A DNA stretch of 64,000 nt from Burkholderiales bacterium. Lineage in GTDB: Bacteria > Pseudomonadota > Gammaproteobacteria > Burkholderiales > Burkholderiaceae_C. Below are positions 32,550 through 41,480 of the stretch, piece by piece. The notes under the pieces were generated by a model. That model searched no databases, had not been told where the DNA came from, and saw only the letters and a program-made list of their open reading frames with translations. The stretch's first letter is position 1. Every line of letters begins with the position of its first letter. The stretch is from NCBI GenBank assembly GCA_016703325.1, contig JADJCH010000062.1, forward strand, positions 248,001-312,000. The letters are read 5' to 3'. The translations under genes and the position numbers were made by a program.

Positions 32550-33857
32550 ATGGAGGACAGCGACACCATCGCGCCAGGTGAGGCGCGCTCCCCCACTTGG
32601 CACTGGTACCTGGTTGGCCGACCGGTGTTCACCCACAGCAATGAAGTGCAGCTGCTGCGGGGGGGCGAGGAGCTGTTTCCTGCCATGGTGGCCGCCATCC
32701 GCCGCTCCCGCCATGAGATCTGGCTGGCCAGCTACATCGTTCACGACGATGCCGCTGCCGAGACGGTGCTCTCCGCCCTGTTGGATGCTGCCGCCCGCGG
32801 GGTGCGTGTGCGCATGGTGGTGGACGGCTTCGGCAGCAATGCGGCCCAGGACTGGCTGGAGCGCCGGCTGGCAGGCAGCACGGTGGCCCTGGCGGTGTTT
32901 CGCCCACTGCGCCGCTGGACGCACTGGCTCCAGCCCGGCCAGCTGCGGCGCTTGCACATGAAGCTGTGCATCGTCGATGGAGACCTGGGCTTTGTCGGCG
33001 GCATCAACCTGATCGACGACCGCATCGACCTGCACCACGGGCGCAGCGAGCTGCCTCGGCTGGACTTCGCGGTGCAGGCGCGGGGACCGGTGGTGTCGCC
33101 GATGGAGCAGGCCGCCCGCGCCATGTGGTCTCGCGCCTGGTTCGGACGGGACTGGCGCGTCGAGGCCCGAACCCTGCTGCAAGCACCCCAGCCCTTGCGG
33201 GAACTGCGGGCTGCGCTGCGAGGCTTGCGTCTGACACGGCACCGGCAGAACGCCGATCCCCCCGCTTCACACCGCCCGGTTCAGTGCGCCTTTCTGGTGC
33301 GGGACAACCTGCGCCAGCGACGCACCATCGAACGCAGCGTCATCCAGGCGGTACGCAACGCGAAACGCTCGGTGTGGCTGGTGACCCCCTACTTCTACCC
33401 CGGAGGCTCCTTTCGCAAGGCGCTGAAGGACGCTGCGCAGCGGGGCGTCGAAGTTCACCTGCTGCTGCAGGGCAAGATCGACTACCGGCTCGCCGCCTGG
33501 GCCGCTCAGGCGCTTTACGACGACCTTCTTCGCCAGGGCATCCACATCCACGAATACCTCCCCGCCTTCCTGCACGCCAAGGCCCTCACGGTCGACGACG
33601 CCTGGTCCACGGTGGGCAGCTCCAACTTCGATCCCCTGTCGCTGCTGCTCAACCTGGAGGCCAATCTGGTCGTGAGTGACCCGGCGTTCGCAGGGCTGCT
33701 GCGCCGTCAACTGGAGTCGGCCGCGGCGCACTCACGTGAAGTGCGCCTGGACGACATGGCTCAGGCCCATGGCTGGACCCGTTGGGTGCGCCGGGCACTG
33801 GTGGCTTGGTGTGCCTACGTCTATCTGCGTCTGGCGGGCGTCTCCGGCCGATACTGA
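32550..33857 (+). CDS. clsB: Cardiolipin synthase B
   Basis: A 435-residue phospholipase D-type cardiolipin synthase. Two HKD motifs are complete: HMKLCIVDGDLGFVGG near residue 135 and HAKALTVDDAWSTVGSSNFD near 343. The FxxGxxF-like start (LLRGGEELFPAMVAAIRRSR) and lack of N-terminal transmembrane helices fit ClsB rather than ClsA. ATG 32550 is used; GTG 32541 is an alternative. It condenses phospholipids at the inner membrane. Confidence 0.9.
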   Translation: MEDSDTIAPGEARSPTWHWYLVGRPVFTHSNEVQLLRGGEELFPAMVAAIRRSRHEIWLASYIVHDDAAAETVLSALLDAAARGVRVRMVVDGFGSNAAQDWLERRLAGSTVALAVFRPLRRWTHWLQPGQLRRLHMKLCIVDGDLGFVGGINLIDDRIDLHHGRSELPRLDFAVQARGPVVSPMEQAARAMWSRAWFGRDWRVEARTLLQAPQPLRELRAALRGLRLTRHRQNADPPASHRPVQCAFLVRDNLRQRRTIERSVIQAVRNAKRSVWLVTPYFYPGGSFRKALKDAAQRGVEVHLLLQGKIDYRLAAWAAQALYDDLLRQGIHIHEYLPAFLHAKALTVDDAWSTVGSSNFDPLSLLLNLEANLVVSDPAFAGLLRRQLESAAAHSREVRLDDMAQAHGWTRWVRRALVAWCAYVYLRLAGVSGRY

Positions 33858-33906
33858 GCGGGGTCAGACCCGGCTTTCCGCCGACTGGCCGCCCGTCATC
33901 GCTGGT

Positions 33907-34782
33907 TCAGGCAGCGTCCCTCAACGCACGGATTCGATCCTCGATGGGGGGATGACTGGACATCAGTGCCAGGAGCCCGCTGGGGCGACCTGAAATGCCC
34001 ATGGCAGCCATGCTCTGGGGCAGATCACCGGGGTCCATCCCCCCCAGGCGGGCCAGCGCGCGCATCATCGGTTGGCGCGACCCCATCAGCTGTGCTGCGC
34101 CTGCGTCCGCGCGGAATTCGCGTTGACGCGAGAACCAGGCCACGATCATCGCCGCCACCAACCCCAGCAACAGGTCCAGTACCACGGTGGAGATCATGTA
34201 GCCGATGCCGGGGCCTTCACGATCGTTCTTCAGGATGACGCGATCGACGAAGTAACCAATGGCTCGCGACAGGAAGACAACGAAGGTGTTCATCACCCCT
34301 TGAATCAGCGTCATCGTGACCATGTCACCATTGGCGACGTGGGCCACCTCATGCCCGATCACGGCCTCCACTTCGTCGCGGCTCATGGTCTGCAGCAGAC
34401 CGGTCGAGACCGCGACCAACGCCGAATTCTTGAAGGCGCCGGTGGCGAAGGCGTTGGGCTCGCCTTCGTAGAGCGCCACCTCCGGCATGCCGATGCCGGC
34501 GCGCTCGGAAAACGCCGCAACGGTGCCGACGATCCAGCGGTGCATCGGCTCCGTTGAGTCATTGATGACAACGGCCCCGGTGCTCCACTTGGCCATCGGC
34601 TTGCTCATCAGCAGCGAAATCGTCGCACCGCCGAAGCCCATGATCAGCGCGAAGCCGAGCAGTGCCGACAGGTTCAGACCGTTGGACTGCAGAAAGCGGT
34701 CCACTCCCAGCAGGCGCGCAGCAACACCCAGCACGAGCATCACCGCCAGGTTGGTCAGCAGGAACAGAAGGACGCGTTTCAT
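33907..34782 (-). CDS. htpX: Membrane zinc metalloprotease HtpX
   Basis: A 291-residue M48B protease of the inner membrane that degrades damaged membrane proteins. Two N-terminal transmembrane segments (LLFLLTNLAVMLVLGVAA and LLGFALIMGFGGATISLL) precede the zinc motif GHEVAHVANGD. Two more hydrophobic stretches and the third-ligand region REFRADAGAA follow. The start is ATG 34782 (MKRVLLFLL); a TTG at 34794 is in frame but upstream of the conserved start. Confidence 0.96.
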   Translation of the reverse strand: MKRVLLFLLTNLAVMLVLGVAARLLGVDRFLQSNGLNLSALLGFALIMGFGGATISLLMSKPMAKWSTGAVVINDSTEPMHRWIVGTVAAFSERAGIGMPEVALYEGEPNAFATGAFKNSALVAVSTGLLQTMSRDEVEAVIGHEVAHVANGDMVTMTLIQGVMNTFVVFLSRAIGYFVDRVILKNDREGPGIGYMISTVVLDLLLGLVAAMIVAWFSRQREFRADAGAAQLMGSRQPMMRALARLGGMDPGDLPQSMAAMGISGRPSGLLALMSSHPPIEDRIRALRDAA

Positions 34783-34893
34783 GGGAGTAAGCAACGCCTG
34801 CAGCGCAGCGAAGAAGTGAATGGCAAGCGCTTAGATGGGCACCAGTCTTCCGGGTTCAAGTGCAGCGGCAGAAACCTGATGGGCGCACAACGC

Positions 34894-34917
34894 AAAGAGC
34901 CGGCACAAGGCCGGCTC
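34894..34917 (-). terminator. Intrinsic terminator at the end of the ribosomal protein cluster
   Basis: On the minus strand GAGCCGGC (34917-34910) pairs with GCCGGCTC (34904-34897) around CTTGT, followed by TTTGCGTT. It begins 28 bp after the rplQ stop and closes the long spc/alpha cluster. Confidence 0.85.
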
Positions 34918-34945
34918 CTATTGTTCACATCAATGAACGCTCAGG

Positions 34946-35344
34946 TCACTCAGCCTTCTCGGCGGGAGCAGCCTCGGCGGATGCATCGGGGCGGTCCACC
35001 AGCTCGACAAACGCCATCGGCGCGTTGTCGCCTACACGGAAGCCCATCTTGAGAATGCGGGTGTAGCCGCCGGGACGGGCCGCGTAACGCGGGCCCAGCA
35101 CGTCGAACAGCTTCACGACGCTGTCGCGGCTGCGCAGGCGGTCGAAAGCCAGGCGGCGGTTGGCCAGCGTCGGCTTCTTGCCCAGGGTGATCAGGGGCTC
35201 GACCACCTTCCGCAGTTCCTTTGCCTTGGGAACCGTGGTCTTGATGGCCTCGTGCTCAATCAGCGAGTTGGCCATGTTGCGCAGCATCGCCGCGCGGTGC
35301 GACGAGGTGCGGTTGAGCTTGCGGGGTCCGTTGCCGTGACGCAT
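34946..35344 (-). CDS. rplQ: 50S ribosomal protein L17
   Basis: A 132-residue L17 beginning MRHGNGPRKLNRTSSHRAAM, the family hallmark, with LITLGKKPTLANRRLAFDRL in the middle. The last ~15 residues are an Ala/Glu-rich tail. L17 lies at the peptide-exit side of the large subunit. It is the last gene of the alpha operon, 124 bp after rpoA, and is followed by a terminator. Confidence 0.98.
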   Translation of the reverse strand: MRHGNGPRKLNRTSSHRAAMLRNMANSLIEHEAIKTTVPKAKELRKVVEPLITLGKKPTLANRRLAFDRLRSRDSVVKLFDVLGPRYAARPGGYTRILKMGFRVGDNAPMAFVELVDRPDASAEAAPAEKAE

Positions 35345-35468
35345 GGTGCTTTCCTTTGCTTATGAATTGCCGGGAGCCGGATCAGGTACTCCCGGTGGCA
35401 CCGGATCGGTTCTCAGGAACCGACCCTGTTCGAATGGGCCGCCCCTCGCAGGGGAAACGGCCGGGACA

Positions 35469-36455
35469 TCAGCGCTTGTCCAGCCCTTGGGGCGGCCAGT
35501 TCTCCAGGCGTGCGCCGAGGGTCAACCCGCGCGAGGCCAGCACTTCCTTGATTTCGTTGAGCGACTTGCGACCCAGGTTCGGGGTCTTGAGCAGCTCGGT
35601 CTCGGTGCGCTGGATCAGGTCGCCGATGTAGTAGATGTTTTCGGCCTTCAGGCAGTTGGCCGAACGCACGGTCAGCTCCAGCTCATCGACCGGGCGCAGC
35701 AGGATCGGGTCGAAGTGCTGAGCACGCGGTGCAGGCTGATCGATGAAGGCCAAGTCTGCCCCCTCCAGCTGCGCAAACACCGCCAGCTGCTCGACCAGAA
35801 TCTTTGCCGAGGCGCGGATCGCCTCTTCCGGAGAGATCGCACCGTTGGTCTCGATCTCCATCACCAGCTTGTCCAGGTCGGTACGCTGCTCGACGCGAGC
35901 GCTCTCCACCGTGTAGCTGACGCGCTTGACGGGCGAGAACGAGGCGTCCAGCACGATGCGGCCGATAGACTTGGTCGGCTCATCGGCATAACGGCGCATG
36001 CTGCCGGGCACGTAGCCGCGGCCCTTCTCGACCTTGATCTGCATGTCGAGCTTGCCACCCTGCGCCAGGTGAGCGATCACCTGGTCCGGATTGATGATCT
36101 CGACATCATGCGGCGTCTGGATGTCGCCGGCACGCACCGGACCTTCACCGTCCTTGCGCAGGACCAGGGTGACTTCGTCGCGGTTGTGCAACCGGAACAC
36201 CACGCCCTTCAGGTTGAGCATGATGTGCACCACGTCTTCCTGAACACCGTCCACGGTGGAGTACTCGTGCAGCACACCGGCAATCGTCACCTCGGTCGGC
36301 GCATAGCCCACCATGGAAGACAACAGCACGCGGCGCAGCGCATTGCCCAAGGTGTGGCCATAACCACGCTCGAACGGCTCAAGGATCACCTTGGCACGGT
36401 GACCGCCCAGCGGTTCGACGTTGATGGCCTTGGGCTTCAGCAGATTGGTTTGCAT
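35469..36455 (-). CDS. rpoA: RNA polymerase alpha subunit
   Basis: A 328-residue alpha subunit. The N-terminal domain (KVILEPFERGYGHTLGNALR, then RRVLLSSMVGYAPTEV) dimerises and nucleates polymerase assembly. The C-terminal domain (about residues 245-328; VRSANCLKAENIYYIGDLIQ, TPNLGRKSLNEIKEVL) contacts UP elements and activators. It lies between rpsD and rplQ, the standard alpha-operon order. Confidence 0.98.
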   Translation of the reverse strand: MQTNLLKPKAINVEPLGGHRAKVILEPFERGYGHTLGNALRRVLLSSMVGYAPTEVTIAGVLHEYSTVDGVQEDVVHIMLNLKGVVFRLHNRDEVTLVLRKDGEGPVRAGDIQTPHDVEIINPDQVIAHLAQGGKLDMQIKVEKGRGYVPGSMRRYADEPTKSIGRIVLDASFSPVKRVSYTVESARVEQRTDLDKLVMEIETNGAISPEEAIRASAKILVEQLAVFAQLEGADLAFIDQPAPRAQHFDPILLRPVDELELTVRSANCLKAENIYYIGDLIQRTETELLKTPNLGRKSLNEIKEVLASRGLTLGARLENWPPQGLDKR

Positions 36456-36591
36456 CGATAGTTCCTGTCAATACCCTCGGCTCGTTACACCGATAAGGCT
36501 GAGGACCAGCCGGACACCGGGACGCCACCGAAGTCCGGTGCGCGTGAGACGTCGGGGGGAGCGGCGTTCTGGAAACACCGCCACACTCGCA

Positions 36592-37215
36592 TCAGCGCGA
36601 ATACAGTTCGACGATCAGCGACTCGTTGATGTCGGCGCCGAATTCATCACGGTCGGGAGCCTTCTTGAAGACACCTTCCATTTTGGTGACATCCACGCTC
36701 ACCCAGCCCGGCAGACCGATTGAATCAGCCAGTTTCAAGGCGTCCTGGATGCGCAGCTGCTTCTTGGACTTTTCGCGCACCGAAACCACGTCACCGGCCT
36801 TGACCATGAACGAAGGAATGTTCACGGCCTCTCCGTTGACGGTCACGGCCTTGTGGGAGACAAGCTGGCGCGCTTCAGCGCGGGTCGATCCGAAACCCAT
36901 GCGGTAGACCACGTTGTCCAGGCGGGACTCGAGGATCAGCAGCAGATTGGCACCGGTGTTGCCCTTGCGACGCTCGGCCTCGGCGAAGTAGCGGCGGAAC
37001 TGACGCTCCAGCACACCGTACATGCGCTTGACCTTCTGCTTTTCGCGCAGTTGCAGACCGAAGTCGGACGTCCGGGAACCGGAGGTGCGGCCATGCTGGC
37101 CAGGCTTGGAATCAAACTTCGCCTTGTCGCTGATCGAACGACGAGCGCTCTTCAGGAACAGGTCGGTGCCTTCGCGACGGGCCAGTTTGGCCTTCGGTCC
37201 GAGATAACGTGCCAC
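36592..37215 (-). CDS. rpsD: 30S ribosomal protein S4
   Basis: A 207-residue S4, a primary 16S rRNA binder and a known translational repressor of its operon in other bacteria. It starts with GTG (VARYLGPKAKLARREGTDLF), the position where all S4 proteins begin; the frame is open to 37257. The S4 RNA-binding domain has SRLDNVVYRMGFGSTRAEAR. A 216-bp gap with a terminator-like hairpin separates it from rpsK. Confidence 0.97.
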   Translation of the reverse strand: MARYLGPKAKLARREGTDLFLKSARRSISDKAKFDSKPGQHGRTSGSRTSDFGLQLREKQKVKRMYGVLERQFRRYFAEAERRKGNTGANLLLILESRLDNVVYRMGFGSTRAEARQLVSHKAVTVNGEAVNIPSFMVKAGDVVSVREKSKKQLRIQDALKLADSIGLPGWVSVDVTKMEGVFKKAPDRDEFGADINESLIVELYSR

Positions 37216-37343
37216 GGTGTTGTCCTTGTGGAATCTGACGCGGATCCGGCAAGGCATCCGCGCGAGTCAGGGTCTTGAACGCCCCTGACGGTGGGCTTCA
37301 GGAAGAGGGGTTTTCAGCGCTGCTCGGCGCGCAACCTCAACGG

Positions 37344-37375
37344 AAAAACCGGCGGCGCACCAAGGCGCTCGCCGG
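37344..37375 (-). terminator. Terminator-like hairpin inside the alpha operon, between rpsK and rpsD
   Basis: On the minus strand CCGGCG-(A)-GCGC pairs with GCGC-CGCCGG, a 10-bp GC stem with one bulged base and loop CTTGGT, followed directly by TTTTTCC. It starts about 55 bp after the rpsK stop and 130 bp before the rpsD start. A TATAAT reads on the same strand just upstream (37391-37386), without a good -35 box. It could act as a partial terminator or attenuator that sets the level of rpsD-rpoA-rplQ. Confidence 0.75.
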
Positions 37376-37431
37376 ACAGCCGAGCATTATAACCGGAAAT
37401 CCGGCACGAGCAGATCGCGCGCCGACCCCGA

Positions 37432-37836
37432 TCAGATGCGGCGACGCTTTTGCGGGCGGCAACCGTTGTGCGGCACCGGCGTGACGTCGGAGATCGATGC
37501 GATGCGGATGCCCAGGGAGGCCAGCGCGCGCACGGAGGACTCGCGACCCGGACCTGGCCCCTTGATCTTCACGTCCAGGTTCTTGATGCCCTGCTCCTGT
37601 GCGGCACGGCCTGCCACTTCGGCAGCCACCTGCGCCGCAAAGGGCGTCGACTTGCGCGAGCCCTTGAAGCCCTGGCCACCACTGGAGGCCCAGGACAGGG
37701 CGTTGCCCTGGCGGTCGGTGATCGTGATGATCGTGTTGTTGAACGAAGCGTGCACGTGTGCGATGCCGTCCGCAACGTTCTTGCGGACCTTCTTGCTCAC
37801 GCGACGTGCAGCGTTGTTGACTGGTGCTTTTGCCAT
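37432..37836 (-). CDS. rpsK: 30S ribosomal protein S11
   Basis: A 134-residue S11 with the family sequences VADGIAHVHASFNNTIITIT, GFKGSRKSTPFAAQVAAE and the C-terminal DVTPVPHNGCRPQKRRRI. It sits in the platform of the small subunit. It follows rpsM by 36 bp; the gap to rpsD downstream is unusually wide. Confidence 0.98.
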   Translation of the reverse strand: MAKAPVNNAARRVSKKVRKNVADGIAHVHASFNNTIITITDRQGNALSWASSGGQGFKGSRKSTPFAAQVAAEVAGRAAQEQGIKNLDVKIKGPGPGRESSVRALASLGIRIASISDVTPVPHNGCRPQKRRRI

Positions 37837-37872
37837 GACTCAGTTCTTTCCAGCGCGCAGGGACACTGCGAA

Positions 37873-38238
37873 TTACTTCTTCAGCGCCGCGGCGCCCTTC
37901 TTCGGGCCCTTGCGCGTGCGGGAGTTCGTGCGAGTGCGCTGACCGCGCACCGGAAGGCCACGGCGGTGACGGAAGCCACGGTAGCAACCCAGGTCCATCA
38001 ACCGCTTGATGTTGATCGAGATCTCGCGGCGCAGGTCACCCTCGATGGTCAGGCGACCAACTTCGTCCCGGATCTTTTCGAGGTCCGAGTCGGTGAGATC
38101 CTTGACCTTCTTGCTGAGCGGAATCCCGCAGCTTTCGCAGATCTTCTGGGCGGTGGTGCGGCCAATGCCGTAGATCGCCGTCAGCCCGATTTCAGCGTGC
38201 TTGTGCGGCGGGATGTTGATACCAGCAATACGTGCCAT
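37873..38238 (-). CDS. rpsM: 30S ribosomal protein S13
   Basis: A 121-residue S13 starting MARIAGINIPPHKHAEIGLT and ending in the basic tail RTRTNSRTRKGPKKGAAALK. The helix-two-turn-helix segment YGIGRTTAQKICESCGIPLS is present. S13 contacts the tRNA and large subunit from the small-subunit head. It follows rpmJ by 39 bp and begins the alpha operon proper. Confidence 0.98.
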   Translation of the reverse strand: MARIAGINIPPHKHAEIGLTAIYGIGRTTAQKICESCGIPLSKKVKDLTDSDLEKIRDEVGRLTIEGDLRREISINIKRLMDLGCYRGFRHRRGLPVRGQRTRTNSRTRKGPKKGAAALKK

Positions 38239-38277
38239 GAGGGTCCTCTGTTCGTTACCTGCGCAGTGGCGATCGGA

Positions 38278-38391
38278 TCAGCCCTGACGCTGCTTGTGAC
38301 GCGGATCGGTGCAAATCACGCGCACCACGCCATGACGGCGGATGATCTTGCAATTGCGGCACATTTTCTTGACGGATGCCGAGACTTTCAT
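38278..38391 (-). CDS. rpmJ: 50S ribosomal protein L36
   Basis: A 37-residue protein: it starts MKVSASVKKMCRNCKIIRRH and ends VICTDPRHKQRQG. The zinc-binding pattern C-x2-C-x12-C-x4-H is present (MCRNCK, ICTDPRH), so it is the C+ form. GGAGA lies a few bases before the ATG. It stands between secY and rpsM; infA, often beside it, is missing here. Confidence 0.97.
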   Translation of the reverse strand: MKVSASVKKMCRNCKIIRRHGVVRVICTDPRHKQRQG

Positions 38392-38555
38392 GGTCTTCTC
38401 CAAATCCGGCTTGCGCGAGGCTTGCTGACGGATGTCACTACGGTAAGTTAAGGCCTCACTTGGCCCGGATGACGATGCATTCCCTGTGAAGCCCGTCCAG
38501 CGTCAATCCATTGACTGCATTCTTGGACATCCAGGGACTCGCTTTCCTGTTTGAA

Positions 38556-39866
38556 TCAACCAGCCTTGAAGCTGGCCTTCTTCAAGAGATTTTCATACTG
38601 CTGGGACATCACGTACGACTGGACCTGAGCCCAGAAATCCATGGTCACCACCACGATGATCAGAAGCGACGTGCCACCAAAGTAGAAGGGCACGTTGTAC
38701 TTCAACACCAGGAACTCAGGCAGCAGACAGACCAGCGTGATGTAGACCGCCCCACCCAGGGTCAGGCGCGCCAGGATCTTGTCGATGTACCGCGCCGTCT
38801 GGTCACCAGGACGAATCCCGGGTATGAATGCGCCGCTCTTCTTCAAGTTGTCTGCAGTCTCACGGCTGTTGAACACCAGGGCCGTGTAGAAGAAGCAGAA
38901 GAACACGATCATCGCCGCATACAGCAGCACATAGATCGGCTGTCCCGGCGACAAAGCCGAGGAGATGTCCTTCAACCACCGCAAGCCGTCACCGGTCGCA
39001 AACCAGCCCACCACGGTCGCCGGCAGCAGGATGATCGACGACGCAAAGATCGGCGGGATGACCCCGGACATGTTGATCTTCAGCGGCAGATGCGACGATT
39101 GCCCGCCATAGACCTTGTTGCCCACCTGACGCTTGGCGTAGTTGACCAGGATCTTTCGCTGACCACGCTCCACAAACACCACAGCGAACGTCACCAGCCC
39201 CACCAGGGCGACGATGAACAGCGCCGCGATGATGCTCATCGCACCCGTGTTCACCAGGTTCAGCAGACCGCCGATGGCGCTGGGCAGGCCTGCGGCGATA
39301 CCTGCGAAGATCAGAATCGAGATGCCGTTACCCAGCCCCCGCTCGGTGATCTGCTCGCCCAGCCACATGAGGAACATGGTCCCGGCCGTCAGGCTCACGA
39401 TGGCGCTGACCCGGAACATCGGCCCCGGATCGATCACCAATCCAGCCGAACCCTCCAGAGCCAGTGCAATGCCCAGGGACTGGAAAATCGCCAAACCCAG
39501 AGTACCGTAGCGTGTGTACTGTGTGATCTTGCGACGTCCTGCCTCGCCTTCCTTCTTCAGGGCCTCGAGCGTCGGCACCACGTAGGTCATCAACTGCATG
39601 ATGATCGACGCGGAAATGTAGGGCATGATGCCCAGCGCAAAGACCGTGAAACGCGACAGCGCCCCGCCCGAGAACATGTTGAACAGGTTCAGGATCCCGC
39701 CCTGCTGCCCCTTGAACAACTCCGCGAGTTGTTCGGGATTGATGCCGGGCACCGGAATGTGCGCACCGATGCGGTACACCACCAGAGCCAGCAACAGGAA
39801 GACGAGCCGGCGACGCAGGTCACCGAACTTGCCACTGCGCGCCAGCTGAGTTGCGTTGGTAGCCAC
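38556..39866 (-). CDS. secY: Protein translocase channel subunit SecY
   Basis: A 436-residue SecY with ten hydrophobic segments. The conserved stretches include GDLRRRLVFLLLALVVYRIG near the N-terminus, ALGIMPYISASIIMQLM, GQRKILVNYAKRQVG and FIPGIRPGDQTARYIDKIL. It forms the export channel with SecE and SecG. It follows rplO by 31 bp at the end of the spc operon; 164 bp separate it from rpmJ. Confidence 0.98.
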   Translation of the reverse strand: MATNATQLARSGKFGDLRRRLVFLLLALVVYRIGAHIPVPGINPEQLAELFKGQQGGILNLFNMFSGGALSRFTVFALGIMPYISASIIMQLMTYVVPTLEALKKEGEAGRRKITQYTRYGTLGLAIFQSLGIALALEGSAGLVIDPGPMFRVSAIVSLTAGTMFLMWLGEQITERGLGNGISILIFAGIAAGLPSAIGGLLNLVNTGAMSIIAALFIVALVGLVTFAVVFVERGQRKILVNYAKRQVGNKVYGGQSSHLPLKINMSGVIPPIFASSIILLPATVVGWFATGDGLRWLKDISSALSPGQPIYVLLYAAMIVFFCFFYTALVFNSRETADNLKKSGAFIPGIRPGDQTARYIDKILARLTLGGAVYITLVCLLPEFLVLKYNVPFYFGGTSLLIIVVVTMDFWAQVQSYVMSQQYENLLKKASFKAG

Positions 39867-39897
39867 AGAGATCCTGTTTTACGTCCGTCGCCGAAGC

Positions 39898-40329
39898 TCA
39901 GCCCAGCGTTCCGCCGATGGCTTCGATGGCTGCCTTGGCTCCGGCGGTCGCGCCGATGCCCTTCAGGTTGACCTTCTTGGTCAGTTCACCTGATTTGACC
40001 ACCTTCACATTCTTGATCAGCTGACCCACCAAACCGGCCTGCTTCAAGACGGCCATGTCGATTTCTTCGACCGGCAGAGCCTGCAACTGCGACAGGTTCA
40101 CCTCGGCGTTGTACTTCAGCAGTGCCGACTTGAAGCCACGCTTGGGCAGACGACGCTGCAGCGGCATCTGGCCGCCTTCAAAGCCGACCTTGTGGTAGCC
40201 GCCAGCGCGGGACTTTTGACCCTTGTGGCCGCGACCTGCGGTCTTGCCCAGGCCCGAGCCGATGCCGCGACCGACGCGACGCTTCGTGTGCTTGGCACCC
40301 GATGCCGGCTGGATCGTATTGAGTTCCAT
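39898..40329 (-). CDS. rplO: 50S ribosomal protein L15
   Basis: A 143-residue L15 with the Gly/Lys-rich N-terminal extension (VGRGIGSGLGKTAGRGHKGQ) and the C-terminal core ending ATAGAKAAIEAIGGTLG. It binds 23S rRNA late in assembly. It lies between rpmD and secY with 25- and 31-bp gaps. Confidence 0.98.
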   Translation of the reverse strand: MELNTIQPASGAKHTKRRVGRGIGSGLGKTAGRGHKGQKSRAGGYHKVGFEGGQMPLQRRLPKRGFKSALLKYNAEVNLSQLQALPVEEIDMAVLKQAGLVGQLIKNVKVVKSGELTKKVNLKGIGATAGAKAAIEAIGGTLG

Positions 40330-40354
40330 GACTTGCCTTCTCTCCCGTGGGTGC

Positions 40355-40537
40355 TCAGAGCACCTTCACGAGATAGGAAACCTTGTTGATCATGCCGCGC
40401 ACCGCCGGGGTGTCTTCCAGCACGGACTCGCTGTTCATGCGACGAAGACCCAGTCCCCGCACCGTCGCGCGGTGGTCGGACCTGGTTCCGATCGGGCTCT
40501 TGATCAGCTTGATCTTGACTGTCTTTTGCTCGGACAT
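40355..40537 (-). CDS. rpmD: 50S ribosomal protein L30
   Basis: A 60-residue L30: it contains KIKLIKSPIGTRSDHRATVR and ends RGMINKVSYLVKVL, the standard short bacterial form. It lies 17 bp after rpsE and before rplO. Confidence 0.97.
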   Translation of the reverse strand: MSEQKTVKIKLIKSPIGTRSDHRATVRGLGLRRMNSESVLEDTPAVRGMINKVSYLVKVL

Positions 40538-40554
40538 CTTTCGCTCCCGGCCGA

Positions 40555-41073
40555 TCAGTTGAAGATCTCTTCGACCGACTTGCCGCGCTTGGCCGCCACC
40601 TCAGAGGCAGTGGTCACATGCTTCAAGGCGTCGAACGTGGCTCGCACCATGTTGTACGGGTTGCTGGAGCCGAGGCTCTTCGCGACGATGTCCGTGATGC
40701 CGAGCACTTCGAACACAGCACGCATCGGACCACCGGCGATGATGCCGGTACCGGCCGGAGCCGGAGCCAGCAGAACGCGGGCTGCGCCATGTTCGCCGGT
40801 CACATTGTGGTGCACGGTACCGTTGCGCAGCGGGATCTTGACCAGGTTGCGACGAGCTTGCTCCATCGCCTTCTGGACCGCCACCGGCACTTCTCGGGCC
40901 TTGCCCTTGCCCATGCCGACGCGACCGTCACCGTCACCGACCACCGTCAATGCTGCGAAACCCATGATCCGACCGCCCTTGACCACTTTGGTCACGCGGT
41001 TCACCTGGATCATCTTCTCGCGCATGCCGTCGTCGCGACCCTCGTCAGCAACCTTCGGTTGAAACTTAGCCAT
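40555..41073 (-). CDS. rpsE: 30S ribosomal protein S5
   Basis: A 172-residue S5. The double-stranded-RNA-binding-like domain includes NRVTKVVKGGRIMGFAALTV and GRVGMGKGKAREVPVAVQKA. The C-terminal domain has AGPMRAVFEVLGITDIVAKS-like sequence with SSNPYNMVRATFDALK. S5 is part of the decoding-site neighbourhood (ram mutations). Position after rplR is standard. Confidence 0.98.
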   Translation of the reverse strand: MAKFQPKVADEGRDDGMREKMIQVNRVTKVVKGGRIMGFAALTVVGDGDGRVGMGKGKAREVPVAVQKAMEQARRNLVKIPLRNGTVHHNVTGEHGAARVLLAPAPAGTGIIAGGPMRAVFEVLGITDIVAKSLGSSNPYNMVRATFDALKHVTTASEVAAKRGKSVEEIFN

Positions 41074-41103
41074 TTCCTGTTCCTTCGAATGCTGCGGGGC
41101 CGA

Positions 41104-41469
41104 TCAGAACTGCAGGCCGGCTTCGCGGGCCGCCTCGGCCAGGGCCTTGACGCGGCCGTGGTAAGCAAAACCCGAGCGGTCGAACGCCACCTTTTCGATG
41201 CCGGCAGCCTTGGCCTTTTCGGCGATCAACTTGCCCACCAGCGTCGCGGCAGCGGCGTTGCCGCCCTTGCCCGAAGCGCCGAGTTGCTCGCGAACCGACT
41301 TTTCCAGCGTGGATGCGCTGGCCAGCACCTTGCCACCGTCCTCCGAGAGGACCTGGGCATAGATGTGAAGATTGCTGCGGAACACGGACAGCCGCGCCGC
41401 ACACTGCAGCGCGATCCGCGCCCGGGTCTGGCGAGCCCGGCGCAGTCGTTGCTCTTTTTTGGTCAACAT
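41104..41469 (-). CDS. rplR: 50S ribosomal protein L18
   Basis: A 121-residue L18, a 5S rRNA binder. It begins MLTKKEQRLRRARQTRARIA and contains LSVFRSNLHIYAQVL and KVAFDRSGFAYHGRVKALAE. It follows rplF by 11 bp. Confidence 0.97.
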   Translation of the reverse strand: MLTKKEQRLRRARQTRARIALQCAARLSVFRSNLHIYAQVLSEDGGKVLASASTLEKSVREQLGASGKGGNAAAATLVGKLIAEKAKAAGIEKVAFDRSGFAYHGRVKALAEAAREAGLQF

Positions 41470-41480
41470 GCTGCCGCTCC

